A stretch of DNA of 35,168 nucleotides from Alcaligenaceae bacterium (GTDB lineage Bacteria; Pseudomonadota; Gammaproteobacteria; Burkholderiales; Burkholderiaceae_B). The translations under genes were made by a program, and so were the position numbers. Within the stretch, counting starts at the first letter, position 1. Every line of letters starts with the position of its first letter. Where the stretch lies: NCBI GenBank assembly GCA_947379755.1, contig CANCOC010000002.1, positions 1 through 35,168 on the forward strand, read 5' to 3'. Positions 1 through 6,734 of this stretch are shown here, piece by piece. The notes below the pieces were generated by a model. The model worked only from the letters and a program-made list of their open reading frames with translations. It was not told where the DNA came from and searched no databases.

Positions 1-264
1 CTGCTGACAGATCTGGAAGGCAAACATTATGCATTAACGCACTTCAGTCCTAAAGTGCCTATTGCAGACGTGGCTGGGGTAGCTGTGACACTGAAGCGAT
101 TCATGGATGCCGTCTCGATTCCAAAAGGTTGGAAAATTGAACGATATCAGTTGAAAAAACCACTTTTTGTAGTTAGGAATGCCCCGACTGGTGGGGATCT
201 ATCCACAAGATTATTCGATGAGTTCGGCAATAGGTATCTTTTACTGATAGAGACCGTCGAATAG
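1..264 (+). CDS. C-terminal part of an unknown protein
   Basis: The frame is open from the first base of the window and ends at a TAG stop, giving an 87-residue C-terminal fragment. An internal GTG at 55 could be read as a start, but the open frame runs on to the left edge, so this is most likely the end of a longer gene. The fragment is soluble-looking, with alternating hydrophobic and charged stretches and no membrane segment. I do not recognise a family. A strong rho-independent terminator lies about 40 bases downstream, which supports this being a real gene end. Confidence 0.55.
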   Translation: MLTDLEGKHYALTHFSPKVPIADVAGVAVTLKRFMDAVSIPKGWKIERYQLKKPLFVVRNAPTGGDLSTRLFDEFGNRYLLLIETVE

Positions 265-305
265 CAACGAAAAAAAGCAATGCATTGATTGATGTTGCAA
301 ACGTC

Positions 306-344
306 CCAGGGACTTTAAAAAAAGAATATCCCTGGTTTTTTTTT
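306..344 (+). terminator. Rho-independent terminator of the partial left-edge gene
   Basis: A perfect 7-bp stem (CCAGGGA at 306-312 with TCCCTGG at 329-335) closes an A-rich loop and is followed directly by nine T residues (336-344). The T-run serves only the plus strand. It touches the stop codon of the convergent SPFH gene, so the two genes end almost back to back. Confidence 0.8.
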
Positions 345-1236
345 AGCGTTTTTCATCACCCAAAATCAATGGCAGACCCGAGGGCCCTGAACCAAAGACT
401 ACGGTCTTCGCATTGTTTGACTTTGCAAGTTCTTTGGTTGCTTCGATTCCCATTAAACGCAGATAGTTATCTGTCAGACCGGCATTCACAATATCCTGGA
501 ATCTTTTAATACCAGCCGCCTCGATGACTTTGCGTTCTGACTCTTTTTTGGCTGCTTCAATCTTGTAAAGATATGCCTCGGCTAATTGGGCCTGCTCAAT
601 TTTTCCCTCAATTGCCGTTTGGATCGCTGGAGGAAAAGTAATCGAGTCAAGCTGCGTTGCACTGACTCTGATCAGGCGGATGAAGGTCAGTCCTGGTGGG
701 CTGATCTTATCAATAATGACTCGATCAGCATTAATGGCGATTTCATTCACCATCTGATTGATTCCGCTGGTGAAAGCCTGACTGGATGTCAGCTTGGCAA
801 ACATCTCGCGAGTAATTGAGGTCACCTCAGGCACAACCATTGTCTCAAGATATTCAGGCCCCACGTACTTATGGAGCATTGGCAAGGTCAACCGGTTGAT
901 TTCGTACTGAAATGAGATTTTGACCTTTGATTTCAAGAGATCTGAGGTCAGCACCTCTATTTCAAGCATTTTGGACTGGATGCGTGCGTTGTACTGCGTG
1001 ACCTTGTTCCAGGGCCAGACGACATTGAGTCCCTCTGGGAGCACATCATCCAGATCAACGCCACCACCAAGTGCACGATATAAAACACCTATATTACCTG
1101 CAGGCACAATGATGACGACACGGTTAAACAGAACAATAAAGCTACCTACCAGCACAAACAGCACAAACAGGATGGGCAACAGATGGCTGGTGATCCAGCC
1201 ACTCAATTGTTTAAATTTCTTATTCAAATAGCGCAT
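343..1236 (-). CDS. SPFH/Band 7 (prohibitin-like) membrane protein
   Basis: This 297-residue protein has the SPFH/prohibitin layout. A short basic N-terminus is followed by one strong membrane segment (about residues 18-38), a PHB/Band 7 domain (about 40-230), and a charged, alanine- and glutamate-rich helix (about 205-250) of the kind that forms coiled coils. SPFH proteins assemble as large rings or scaffolds in the inner membrane and organise microdomains or proteases. No NfeD or FtsH partner is encoded beside it. It lies 12 bases after the ABC exporter gene and is the last gene of the four-gene minus-strand run, so it is probably translated from the same message. No good Shine-Dalgarno sequence precedes the ATG, which fits coupling to the upstream gene. 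Family assignment is secure; the link to the exporter is inferred from position. Confidence 0.88.
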   Translation of the reverse strand: MRYLNKKFKQLSGWITSHLLPILFVLFVLVGSFIVLFNRVVIIVPAGNIGVLYRALGGGVDLDDVLPEGLNVVWPWNKVTQYNARIQSKMLEIEVLTSDLLKSKVKISFQYEINRLTLPMLHKYVGPEYLETMVVPEVTSITREMFAKLTSSQAFTSGINQMVNEIAINADRVIIDKISPPGLTFIRLIRVSATQLDSITFPPAIQTAIEGKIEQAQLAEAYLYKIEAAKKESERKVIEAAGIKRFQDIVNAGLTDNYLRLMGIEATKELAKSNNAKTVVFGSGPSGLPLILGDEKR

Positions 1237-1248
1237 TCTGTTTACACA

Positions 1249-2880
1249 TCAAGGGTGAATCGGTTTACCGTTTTCCATGTACAGAACATGGTCAGCAATT
1301 TCGAAATAATGATCATCATGCGTAATCGCAATGACTGTTTTTCCCAAAGAGCGTAACTTTGGAATGATATTTTCATAAAATTCCTGGCGGAACAACGGAT
1401 CCTGATCCGCTGCCCACTCGTCCAGAATAATAAAAGGACGGTTTTCAAGCAACGCAACGATCAGTGCAAGGCGCTTTCTTTGACCTGTTGAAAAGTGAAG
1501 ATCCGAGAACTGCCCATCCCGAACCGTGACTTTATCCTGCATTTTGAACAGTTTAAGCAACTCTTCAATTTTATGCATGTCAGACGCAGGTAAACCATAG
1601 AGTTTTTTAAACAGGTGAAAATCACTGAACACCACTGCAAACAGATCACGGTATGAGCCAGAAGTTGGCTCAGAGATGGGGGCACCATTGACAAGAATCC
1701 TGCCTGAGTCAGGCTGGTAGAGTCCGGTGACGATACGCATCAGCGTCGACTTGCCCGATCCATTGTTACCACGAATGAAGTAAATCTTGCCCACATCAAA
1801 TTGATAGTCAATTGGACCCAGGGCAAATTTTTTGGAGGCGTCCTTGCCACCATATATATAGGTAATATTTTCGAGCTGGATGGACTGCACATCAGTAAAT
1901 GTTTCGTTGATATCTGGCGGTTGGTGCGCAGCACTGATGGCAAGGTTTTCGGCAAGCTCTTCGAGTGTTTTTGCAGCCACGTTCCCAAGCGATAAATTCG
2001 GAATGCTCATCATGATTCCAGACAAGGAACCCGCTAAAAACAAAGCCGTCGTTGCCGCAGTGGTGACATGCAAATAAAAGTCACTGGAAATAACAGGTAC
2101 GATAAAGACCATGATTCCAACAATCACATAGAGCAGAATCTGCAAGTAATTGAAAAAATTGGTGATTGCAACAATTAACAGACCTTTGTCATTATTGACT
2201 TCTTTGGATTGCTCAACCATGTCGCGTGTAATTTCAAACGCACGACTCGAATTCATTTTGATTTCTTTATACCCATTCAGAAAATCAGCATAAATTGCAT
2301 TCACCGCTGCTTCTCTATCGGATACGGCCTGTAATTGTCCGGTGACTTTAAATAACTCAGCCACACCCACCACAAAGATAAAAACAGATGATAAAGAAAT
2401 AATGAAAAAAGCCGTCATTGAAACGGTTGCCATATAAATGGTCAGAAAGAGCAACGTGGCAATCGACTGGCACGACGTGACGATCACGCCTACACACTGT
2501 GAAACAGACTGGGTGTCACGCGCGAGGATCTCCATGATCCGTTCACGTCCGATTTCATCAATCTTGGACAGGTTAGATCTGAACACATCGCTCATGATGC
2601 GAACTTTGTAGCGGTAGATCAAGTCCTGAGTACTGCGAATGTTTTCGTCGTTGGCACGCCGGGTTCCAAACATCAGCATCGTCAACATGAAGGCAAACGC
2701 AAAAAATTGCCATACGACTGTCTTGCCTGCGGTCACATCCGAGGCTGCCATGTTAATGAGTCCGATGATCGCAGTATTCGTCAAACCGACAAATATGGAC
2801 AAGCCGATCATGCGTTTTAATTCTTTGGGGCTTTCGCGACTGAGGAAACTAATTAAATGCGGTTGAATGTTGAGACGCAT
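1249..2880 (-). CDS. Cyclic-peptide-type ABC exporter (PvdE/SyrD/YojI family), fused permease and ATPase
   Basis: This 543-residue half-transporter carries both domains. The N-terminal membrane domain has hydrophobic segments at about residues 25-45, 55-72, 138-175, 240-262 and 272-292. The C-terminal ATPase (about 335-543) has Walker A GNNGSGKST (371-379), signature FSTGQRKR (463-470), Walker B ending in ILDEW (485-489) and an H-loop histidine at 521. A signature with Ser-Thr in place of Ser-Gly-Gly, and the DEWAADQDP stretch, are typical of the cyclic-peptide exporters PvdE, SyrD and YojI. Relatives export siderophore precursors, lipopeptides or microcin J25. No NRPS, lasso-peptide or siderophore biosynthesis gene is visible in the window, so the substrate is unknown. 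It follows the H1-like DUF697 gene by 87 bases and precedes the SPFH gene by 12. Confidence 0.9.
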   Translation of the reverse strand: MRLNIQPHLISFLSRESPKELKRMIGLSIFVGLTNTAIIGLINMAASDVTAGKTVVWQFFAFAFMLTMLMFGTRRANDENIRSTQDLIYRYKVRIMSDVFRSNLSKIDEIGRERIMEILARDTQSVSQCVGVIVTSCQSIATLLFLTIYMATVSMTAFFIISLSSVFIFVVGVAELFKVTGQLQAVSDREAAVNAIYADFLNGYKEIKMNSSRAFEITRDMVEQSKEVNNDKGLLIVAITNFFNYLQILLYVIVGIMVFIVPVISSDFYLHVTTAATTALFLAGSLSGIMMSIPNLSLGNVAAKTLEELAENLAISAAHQPPDINETFTDVQSIQLENITYIYGGKDASKKFALGPIDYQFDVGKIYFIRGNNGSGKSTLMRIVTGLYQPDSGRILVNGAPISEPTSGSYRDLFAVVFSDFHLFKKLYGLPASDMHKIEELLKLFKMQDKVTVRDGQFSDLHFSTGQRKRLALIVALLENRPFIILDEWAADQDPLFRQEFYENIIPKLRSLGKTVIAITHDDHYFEIADHVLYMENGKPIHP

Positions 2881-2914
2881 ATTTCATTAAAAAGAGATAA
2901 ACAACAGGAATATA

Positions 2915-2956
2915 TCTGGAACCTCGGCGGCGATCTCTGGAACCTCAGCAACGATC
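2915..2956. repeat. 21-bp tandem direct repeat, two copies
   Basis: Two adjacent 21-base units (2915-2935 and 2936-2956) match at 18 of 21 positions and lie just after the stop codon of the DUF697/H1-like gene. The unit length is a multiple of three. Read on the minus strand in the frame of the preceding gene, the copies encode EIVAEVP and EIAAEVP. This looks like former or readthrough coding sequence rather than a regulatory repeat. Confidence 0.8.
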
Positions 2957-2967
2957 TCGTTTGAAGA

Positions 2968-3912
2968 TCAGGCCGCTACAAGTGATTTTTTCTTTTTAAA
3001 AAGCTCCTTACCCTTGGCGATCTGCTGGTCAACATAGTACTTCATCTGACTGACGTTAAAGTCGACCAACGTGCCCTTCGATTCGAAGTGTTTCACAAAA
3101 GCATACCCAATGCCGTATGTCGTGGCAAAGGACAAAGCAGGCTCAGCAGTCAGAGAAAACAATGACCCGACAACTGGCATACTTTTTACAACAGCCTTCG
3201 TTGCGGCACTGGCAATTGCCGTTGTCGTGACACCGCCCAGCAAACCACTGACCACCGCGAGTGCGCGTTCGCGTTGAAACCGCACGCCATAAAACTGGCA
3301 CAGGGAGTGAATCATCTTGATCTGAGCCCCTGAAATTGCGATCGTATCCACAAAAGGGACTGGAATAAAGCTGCCAACAACCGACCATTGCGACCAGCTT
3401 TTAACAATCGCAAGCGCTTGAGGGTTGGCGGTTTCAGTCTCTTTTTTAGTACCAGACCTAGTCCAGGCGAGCTCAGCATCGAAAATATCTTCTGAAGTTC
3501 GAGGCTGACTCGCATCCGCTGCTGATACCTCATTGAGGATATCCAGGGAACTCATGCGTGTGTGAGCATCAGAATGGGTTGAGGCAGGCTCGTTGCTCGC
3601 GCTCCCCCCTTCAGTGACCGCGCTGGACGCGACAACCGTCGGGGAGATCGCCTCTGGCTTGCTTGCCGCAGGTTTTTTGATCGGCGTTTTTTTAACTACA
3701 GTTTTTTTAACCGCAGGTTTTTTGACTGTCTTTTTGGCAATGACCACTGATGGCGTCAAGGTTTGGGCTGTTTTTTCAGTCACGGCGGTCGCATCTGGAA
3801 CCCCGGCCGAAGCCACGCGAGGCGACACACTCGCCTTTGCCTTGACCAGACTCGCATCGCTTATAGCGTCCAGTGGATTGGAACGCAGAGTTTTACGCGG
3901 CTTGGTGGCCAT
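2968..3912 (-). CDS. DUF697 (YcjF-like) membrane protein with lysine-rich histone-H1-like N-terminal arm
   Basis: This 314-residue protein has two parts. Residues 1-165 are low-complexity, rich in Ala, Ser, Thr and Pro. A strongly basic block lies at about 60-84, with repeated KK-x-x-KK patterns such as KKPAVKK, resembling bacterial and eukaryotic H1 tails; the extreme N-terminus (TKPRKTLRS) is basic too. Residues 168-310 form a DUF697 domain with the IPVPFVD motif (183-189), GAQIKMI, glycine/alanine-rich hydrophobic segments and a lysine-rich end. DUF697 proteins are membrane-associated and of poorly known role; YcjF of E. coli is one. The gene starts 14 bases after parA. Its domain closely matches the second DUF697 gene at 8625-9167 (TYGIGYAFVKHF against TYGVGQLFVEHF). 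The frame stays open for 26 codons beyond its TGA stop. Confidence 0.82.
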   Translation of the reverse strand: MATKPRKTLRSNPLDAISDASLVKAKASVSPRVASAGVPDATAVTEKTAQTLTPSVVIAKKTVKKPAVKKTVVKKTPIKKPAASKPEAISPTVVASSAVTEGGSASNEPASTHSDAHTRMSSLDILNEVSAADASQPRTSEDIFDAELAWTRSGTKKETETANPQALAIVKSWSQWSVVGSFIPVPFVDTIAISGAQIKMIHSLCQFYGVRFQRERALAVVSGLLGGVTTTAIASAATKAVVKSMPVVGSLFSLTAEPALSFATTYGIGYAFVKHFESKGTLVDFNVSQMKYYVDQQIAKGKELFKKKKSLVAA

Positions 3913-3926
3913 GATGTTCGTACCTT

Positions 3927-4685
3927 TTATTGTGTGCGTTGAATCAATTCAAGCGCCAGCGTTCTGTAATCATCAGACGAACTTGAACTTGGCTTGTACT
4001 GAAGAATGCTTTGCTGAAAAGATGGTGCTTCTGCCAGACGGATACTTTCGTGAATCATGGCCTTAAAAACCTTTTCGCCAAAACTGTCTGTCAAGGCACC
4101 GAGGATATCCTGTGCGTGGCGCGTTCTGAGATCGACTCTGGAGGGAAGAAACCCCAGGAGATTCAGGTCTGGATTCAAAAGCTCACGCACTTCCTCAAAA
4201 GTCTTCATCAGCTGTGCCACGCCCGACAAGGTCATGACATGGGTCGTCACCGGCACCAGCAACTCGTTCGCAGCATTGAGCGCGTTGAGTGTAATCAACC
4301 CCAAAGTGGGAGGCGTATCAATCAAAACAAAATCCCAATCAGCGGATTTCAAGCTTGCAAGCCTGCGTTTGAGGCGACTTTCTGTTGCTAATTCGCCAGC
4401 GAGCACTTTTTCGAGGTAGGCAAGCTCCCTTGAGGCTGGCATGATTTTGAGGTTTTTTACACCAGAATCAAAAATGAGCGTATTGATGTCATCCTTGGTC
4501 GTGAACGCCTCGAAAGATCCTTTTGAATCCGCCTGCATACCTAGCCACTGGCTAGCATTAGCCTGTGGATCCAGGTCGACCACTAAAACCTTTAAGCCCG
4601 TGTCGGCCAGAGCAGCTGCCAAATTGACAACTGTGGTTGTCTTAGCACAGCCGCCTTTCTGGTTAGCAACTGCAATAATCTTCAT
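3927..4685 (-). CDS. Orphan ParA/MinD-type ATPase
   Basis: This 252-residue protein is a complete ParA-family ATPase. It has the deviant Walker A KGGCAKTT (10-17) with the signature lysine at 10 and the catalytic-loop lysine at 15, the VDLDPQAN switch segment (36-43), and Walker B VLIDTPP (120-126). Such ATPases form ATP-dependent dimers on the nucleoid and segregate or position DNA or protein cargo. No ParB and no rep or chromosome-origin genes are nearby, so this is an orphan copy rather than the chromosomal Soj. It is the first gene of the minus-strand run and sits 14 bases before the H1-like DUF697 gene. A partner with a basic N-terminus is what ParA-activating proteins usually have, so the DUF697 protein is the obvious candidate. 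Cargo positioning is inference. Confidence 0.9.
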   Translation of the reverse strand: MKIIAVANQKGGCAKTTTVVNLAAALADTGLKVLVVDLDPQANASQWLGMQADSKGSFEAFTTKDDINTLIFDSGVKNLKIMPASRELAYLEKVLAGELATESRLKRRLASLKSADWDFVLIDTPPTLGLITLNALNAANELLVPVTTHVMTLSGVAQLMKTFEEVRELLNPDLNLLGFLPSRVDLRTRHAQDILGALTDSFGEKVFKAMIHESIRLAEAPSFQQSILQYKPSSSSSDDYRTLALELIQRTQ

Positions 4686-4840
4686 TGATTGTGCCCGCGC
4701 GACATAAAATGTTAAATATTAATTAGCCGCACTGCGACCATGATCATCACGCACTAATGTAATTGAACTGCCAGTAAAAATCTCGCAATATCTCGCATCC
4801 TGTCAACCTGAATGCACGCTGGTAACCAGTTTGCAAGGTT

Positions 4841-4868
4841 TTGCGAGGAAGATTCATCCTTTTATGAT
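4841..4868 (+). promoter_or_regulatory. Candidate sigma-70 promoter for phhA
   Basis: TTGCGA (4841-4846) and TATGAT (4863-4868) are spaced by 16 bases, with the -10 box one base from consensus. The start site would give a leader of roughly 75 bases ahead of phhA. The ribosome site AGGAAAG sits just before the phhA ATG. This is assigned by pattern only. Confidence 0.4.
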
Positions 4869-4947
4869 TAACCTATAGAGATATAACGCTCAGTTGCAAA
4901 AGCATGCGTTTGCACTGTCCACTATTTAAAACAACAGGAAAGACTTC

Positions 4948-5862
4948 ATGCTCACCCATACCGATCAATTGACACCCGTCGATCCGGTCATTCCGCAGGG
5001 CTATCAGCCTGAACGTGCGGACTGGACAATTGATCAAGGCTGGCATCTCTACACAGAAGAAGACCACAATACGTGGAAAATCCTGTTTGAGCGTATGTCG
5101 TTTTTAAAAACGGGCAGGACCTGCGAACTATTTGATCGCGGCCTGCTTGAGTTGCCGCTCGAGTCCACCCATATTCCCGATTTCAAAGTACTTTCCGAGC
5201 GACTCATGCCGCGAACAGGCTGGCAAATCGTTGCCGTACCCGGCCTGGTCCCAGATGAAGTGTTCTTTGAGCACCTCGCCAACAAACGCTTCCCTTCAGG
5301 TTGTACCATCCGCAAACTCGATGGACTGGACTATCAGGAGTATCCAGATGTTTTTCATGATGTGTTCGGTCATGTTCCACTTTTGATGTACCCGGTTGTG
5401 GCCGACTTCATTCAGGCTTGTGGTGCAGCTGCCCTGCAGGCGCACAAACTCGGCCAGAAGGATTTATTAGAGAGAATTTCTCGACTCTACTGGTACACCA
5501 TCGAAGTTGGACTGGTCAGGCAAGACGGCGAAATCAGGAGTTTTGGTGCAGCCATCGCCTCGTCGGAAAAAGAAATTTTATTTTCCCTGCAAAGCGACTC
5601 GCCAAACCGACTGGGCTTTGACATGAGCCGGATTATGCGGACAAAGTACTGGATCTATGACCTGCAGCAATCATATTTCGTTTTGGACCACATCGATCAG
5701 TTGACTGATCTGGTGCGTAACAATTTGTTTGCAGAAACAGCCGTTGGCCTGCTCGATACGCATGACATCAGTGTGGGCGTCGTGACCGCCTCGGATCAGG
5801 TCCTGCACCGTGGCAAGGGTAGCTATCACCAGGAAAAACAATCATGTGCTGTCGCAGCATAA
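4948..5862 (+). CDS. phhA: Phenylalanine 4-monooxygenase
   Basis: This pterin-dependent, non-haem-iron enzyme hydroxylates phenylalanine to tyrosine in the cytoplasm. The 304-residue length fits the bacterial single-domain form. The iron ligands are visible: His137 and His142 in FHDVFGHVPLL and Glu186 in WYTIEVGL. The ATG at 4948 has AGGAAAG in the right place. The tetrahydropterin-recycling enzyme PhhB (pterin-4a-carbinolamine dehydratase) and an aromatic-amino-acid regulator are not beside it, as they often are elsewhere. Instead, a 2-oxoglutarate dioxygenase-like gene follows after 30 bases in the same direction, suggesting joint transcription. The gene is divergent from the ParA-DUF697-exporter-SPFH run. 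Confidence 0.95.
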   Translation: MLTHTDQLTPVDPVIPQGYQPERADWTIDQGWHLYTEEDHNTWKILFERMSFLKTGRTCELFDRGLLELPLESTHIPDFKVLSERLMPRTGWQIVAVPGLVPDEVFFEHLANKRFPSGCTIRKLDGLDYQEYPDVFHDVFGHVPLLMYPVVADFIQACGAAALQAHKLGQKDLLERISRLYWYTIEVGLVRQDGEIRSFGAAIASSEKEILFSLQSDSPNRLGFDMSRIMRTKYWIYDLQQSYFVLDHIDQLTDLVRNNLFAETAVGLLDTHDISVGVVTASDQVLHRGKGSYHQEKQSCAVAA

Positions 5863-5892
5863 AACAAGTGTTTGCTGGAATTTTAAATAAAA

Positions 5893-6699
5893 ATGAATGA
5901 AACTGATCTGAAGTCGTTTGATCTCAATGGATTCGTCGTCCAGGAAGGCGCACTGACTGAAGCCAACATTGATAGCCTGCTTGAACGAATCGCCCAGTTC
6001 GAAAAAACCGAATATCCCGGTCATGTTCTGGAGAAGCACGGTAATAGTTATCGTGCGTTTCACGGCTGCCACCTGTATGACGCCCATTTCGAAGAACTGA
6101 CACGTTTGCCACAGATGCTGGGGCCTGCCGAGCAAATTCTGAAGGAACAGGTCTACATTCATCAGTTAAAAGTAAATCTGAAGCAGGCATTTTCAGGTGA
6201 AATGTGGCCCTGGCATCAGGACTATATTTACTGGAAAAAAGAAGATCAGATCCCGACAGATGCAATCGTGAGCGTCATGATATTTCTGGATGACGTCACA
6301 GAATTCAACGGACCACTTTTTTTCATCCCCAAGTCACAGAATTTGGGTTGCATCGACACGAATAAAGCACCCGACTCACCTGAAGGGTGGGAAGGAAATG
6401 TCAGCGCCACCCTCACTTATCAGGTGGACGAAGACACGGTCAGTGCGTTAGTCAAGGACGGTGGTCTGTTTTCAGCCACGGGCAAAAAAGGTACCGCAGT
6501 CTGGTTCCATGGCAATCTTGTTCATGCCTCACCACCAAATATCTCTCCAAATGCCAGACGCCTGGTGATTTTGACGTATAACGCGATCAGCAACACACCT
6601 GGAGCACAGATTCCCAGCGCAAAACAACGTCCTGAATTTCTGAATGGCCGCGACCGGGCTGCGTTAAATATGCTGGAGAGAGTCAGCCTGCTAGGCTGA
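5893..6699 (+). CDS. Phytanoyl-CoA dioxygenase (PhyH)-family Fe(II)/2-oxoglutarate oxygenase
   Basis: This 268-residue protein has the PhyH fold markers. The facial triad starts at His108-x-Asp110 (WHQDYIYW) and ends at His211 in HGNLVHASPPN, and Arg222/Arg223 are placed to bind the 2-oxoglutarate carboxylate. Family members hydroxylate diverse small molecules, including phytanoyl-CoA, ectoine and amino acids in natural-product pathways, so the substrate cannot be named. It lies 30 bases after phhA, a pairing that makes an aromatic amino acid or derived product a reasonable guess. The 3' end of the gene forms part of a perfect hairpin that includes the stop codon. Confidence 0.88.
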   Translation: MNETDLKSFDLNGFVVQEGALTEANIDSLLERIAQFEKTEYPGHVLEKHGNSYRAFHGCHLYDAHFEELTRLPQMLGPAEQILKEQVYIHQLKVNLKQAFSGEMWPWHQDYIYWKKEDQIPTDAIVSVMIFLDDVTEFNGPLFFIPKSQNLGCIDTNKAPDSPEGWEGNVSATLTYQVDEDTVSALVKDGGLFSATGKKGTAVWFHGNLVHASPPNISPNARRLVILTYNAISNTPGAQIPSAKQRPEFLNGRDRAALNMLERVSLLG

Positions 6700-6724
6700 C
6701 TCTTGATGCGAAGCGTCGCAAGAG
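6679..6724. terminator. Two overlapping hairpins between convergent genes
   Basis: Hairpin one pairs 6679-6688 with 6694-6703 (10 bp, 5-base loop) and includes the TGA of the PhyH gene. Hairpin two pairs CTCTT and GCGA (6700-6704, 6708-6711) with TCGC and AAGAG (6716-6724) around an AGCG loop, with a GAT bulge. The two share 6700-6703, so full formation of one limits the other. Neither is followed by a T-run. A role in bidirectional termination or mRNA-end protection is likely but unproven. Confidence 0.45.
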
Positions 6725-6734
6725 AAGTGAAAGA

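Noticed and set aside
3593-4066. Plus-strand open frame of 157 codons across the DUF697 start and the parA end
   Set aside because: It is antisense to two well-supported genes and gives a low-complexity hydrophobic product created by the lysine-rich repeats on the other strand.
3927-4685. Chromosome- or plasmid-partition parA
   Set aside because: No parB, gid genes, replication initiator or parS-like repeats are near; it reads as an orphan ParA in a membrane-protein operon.
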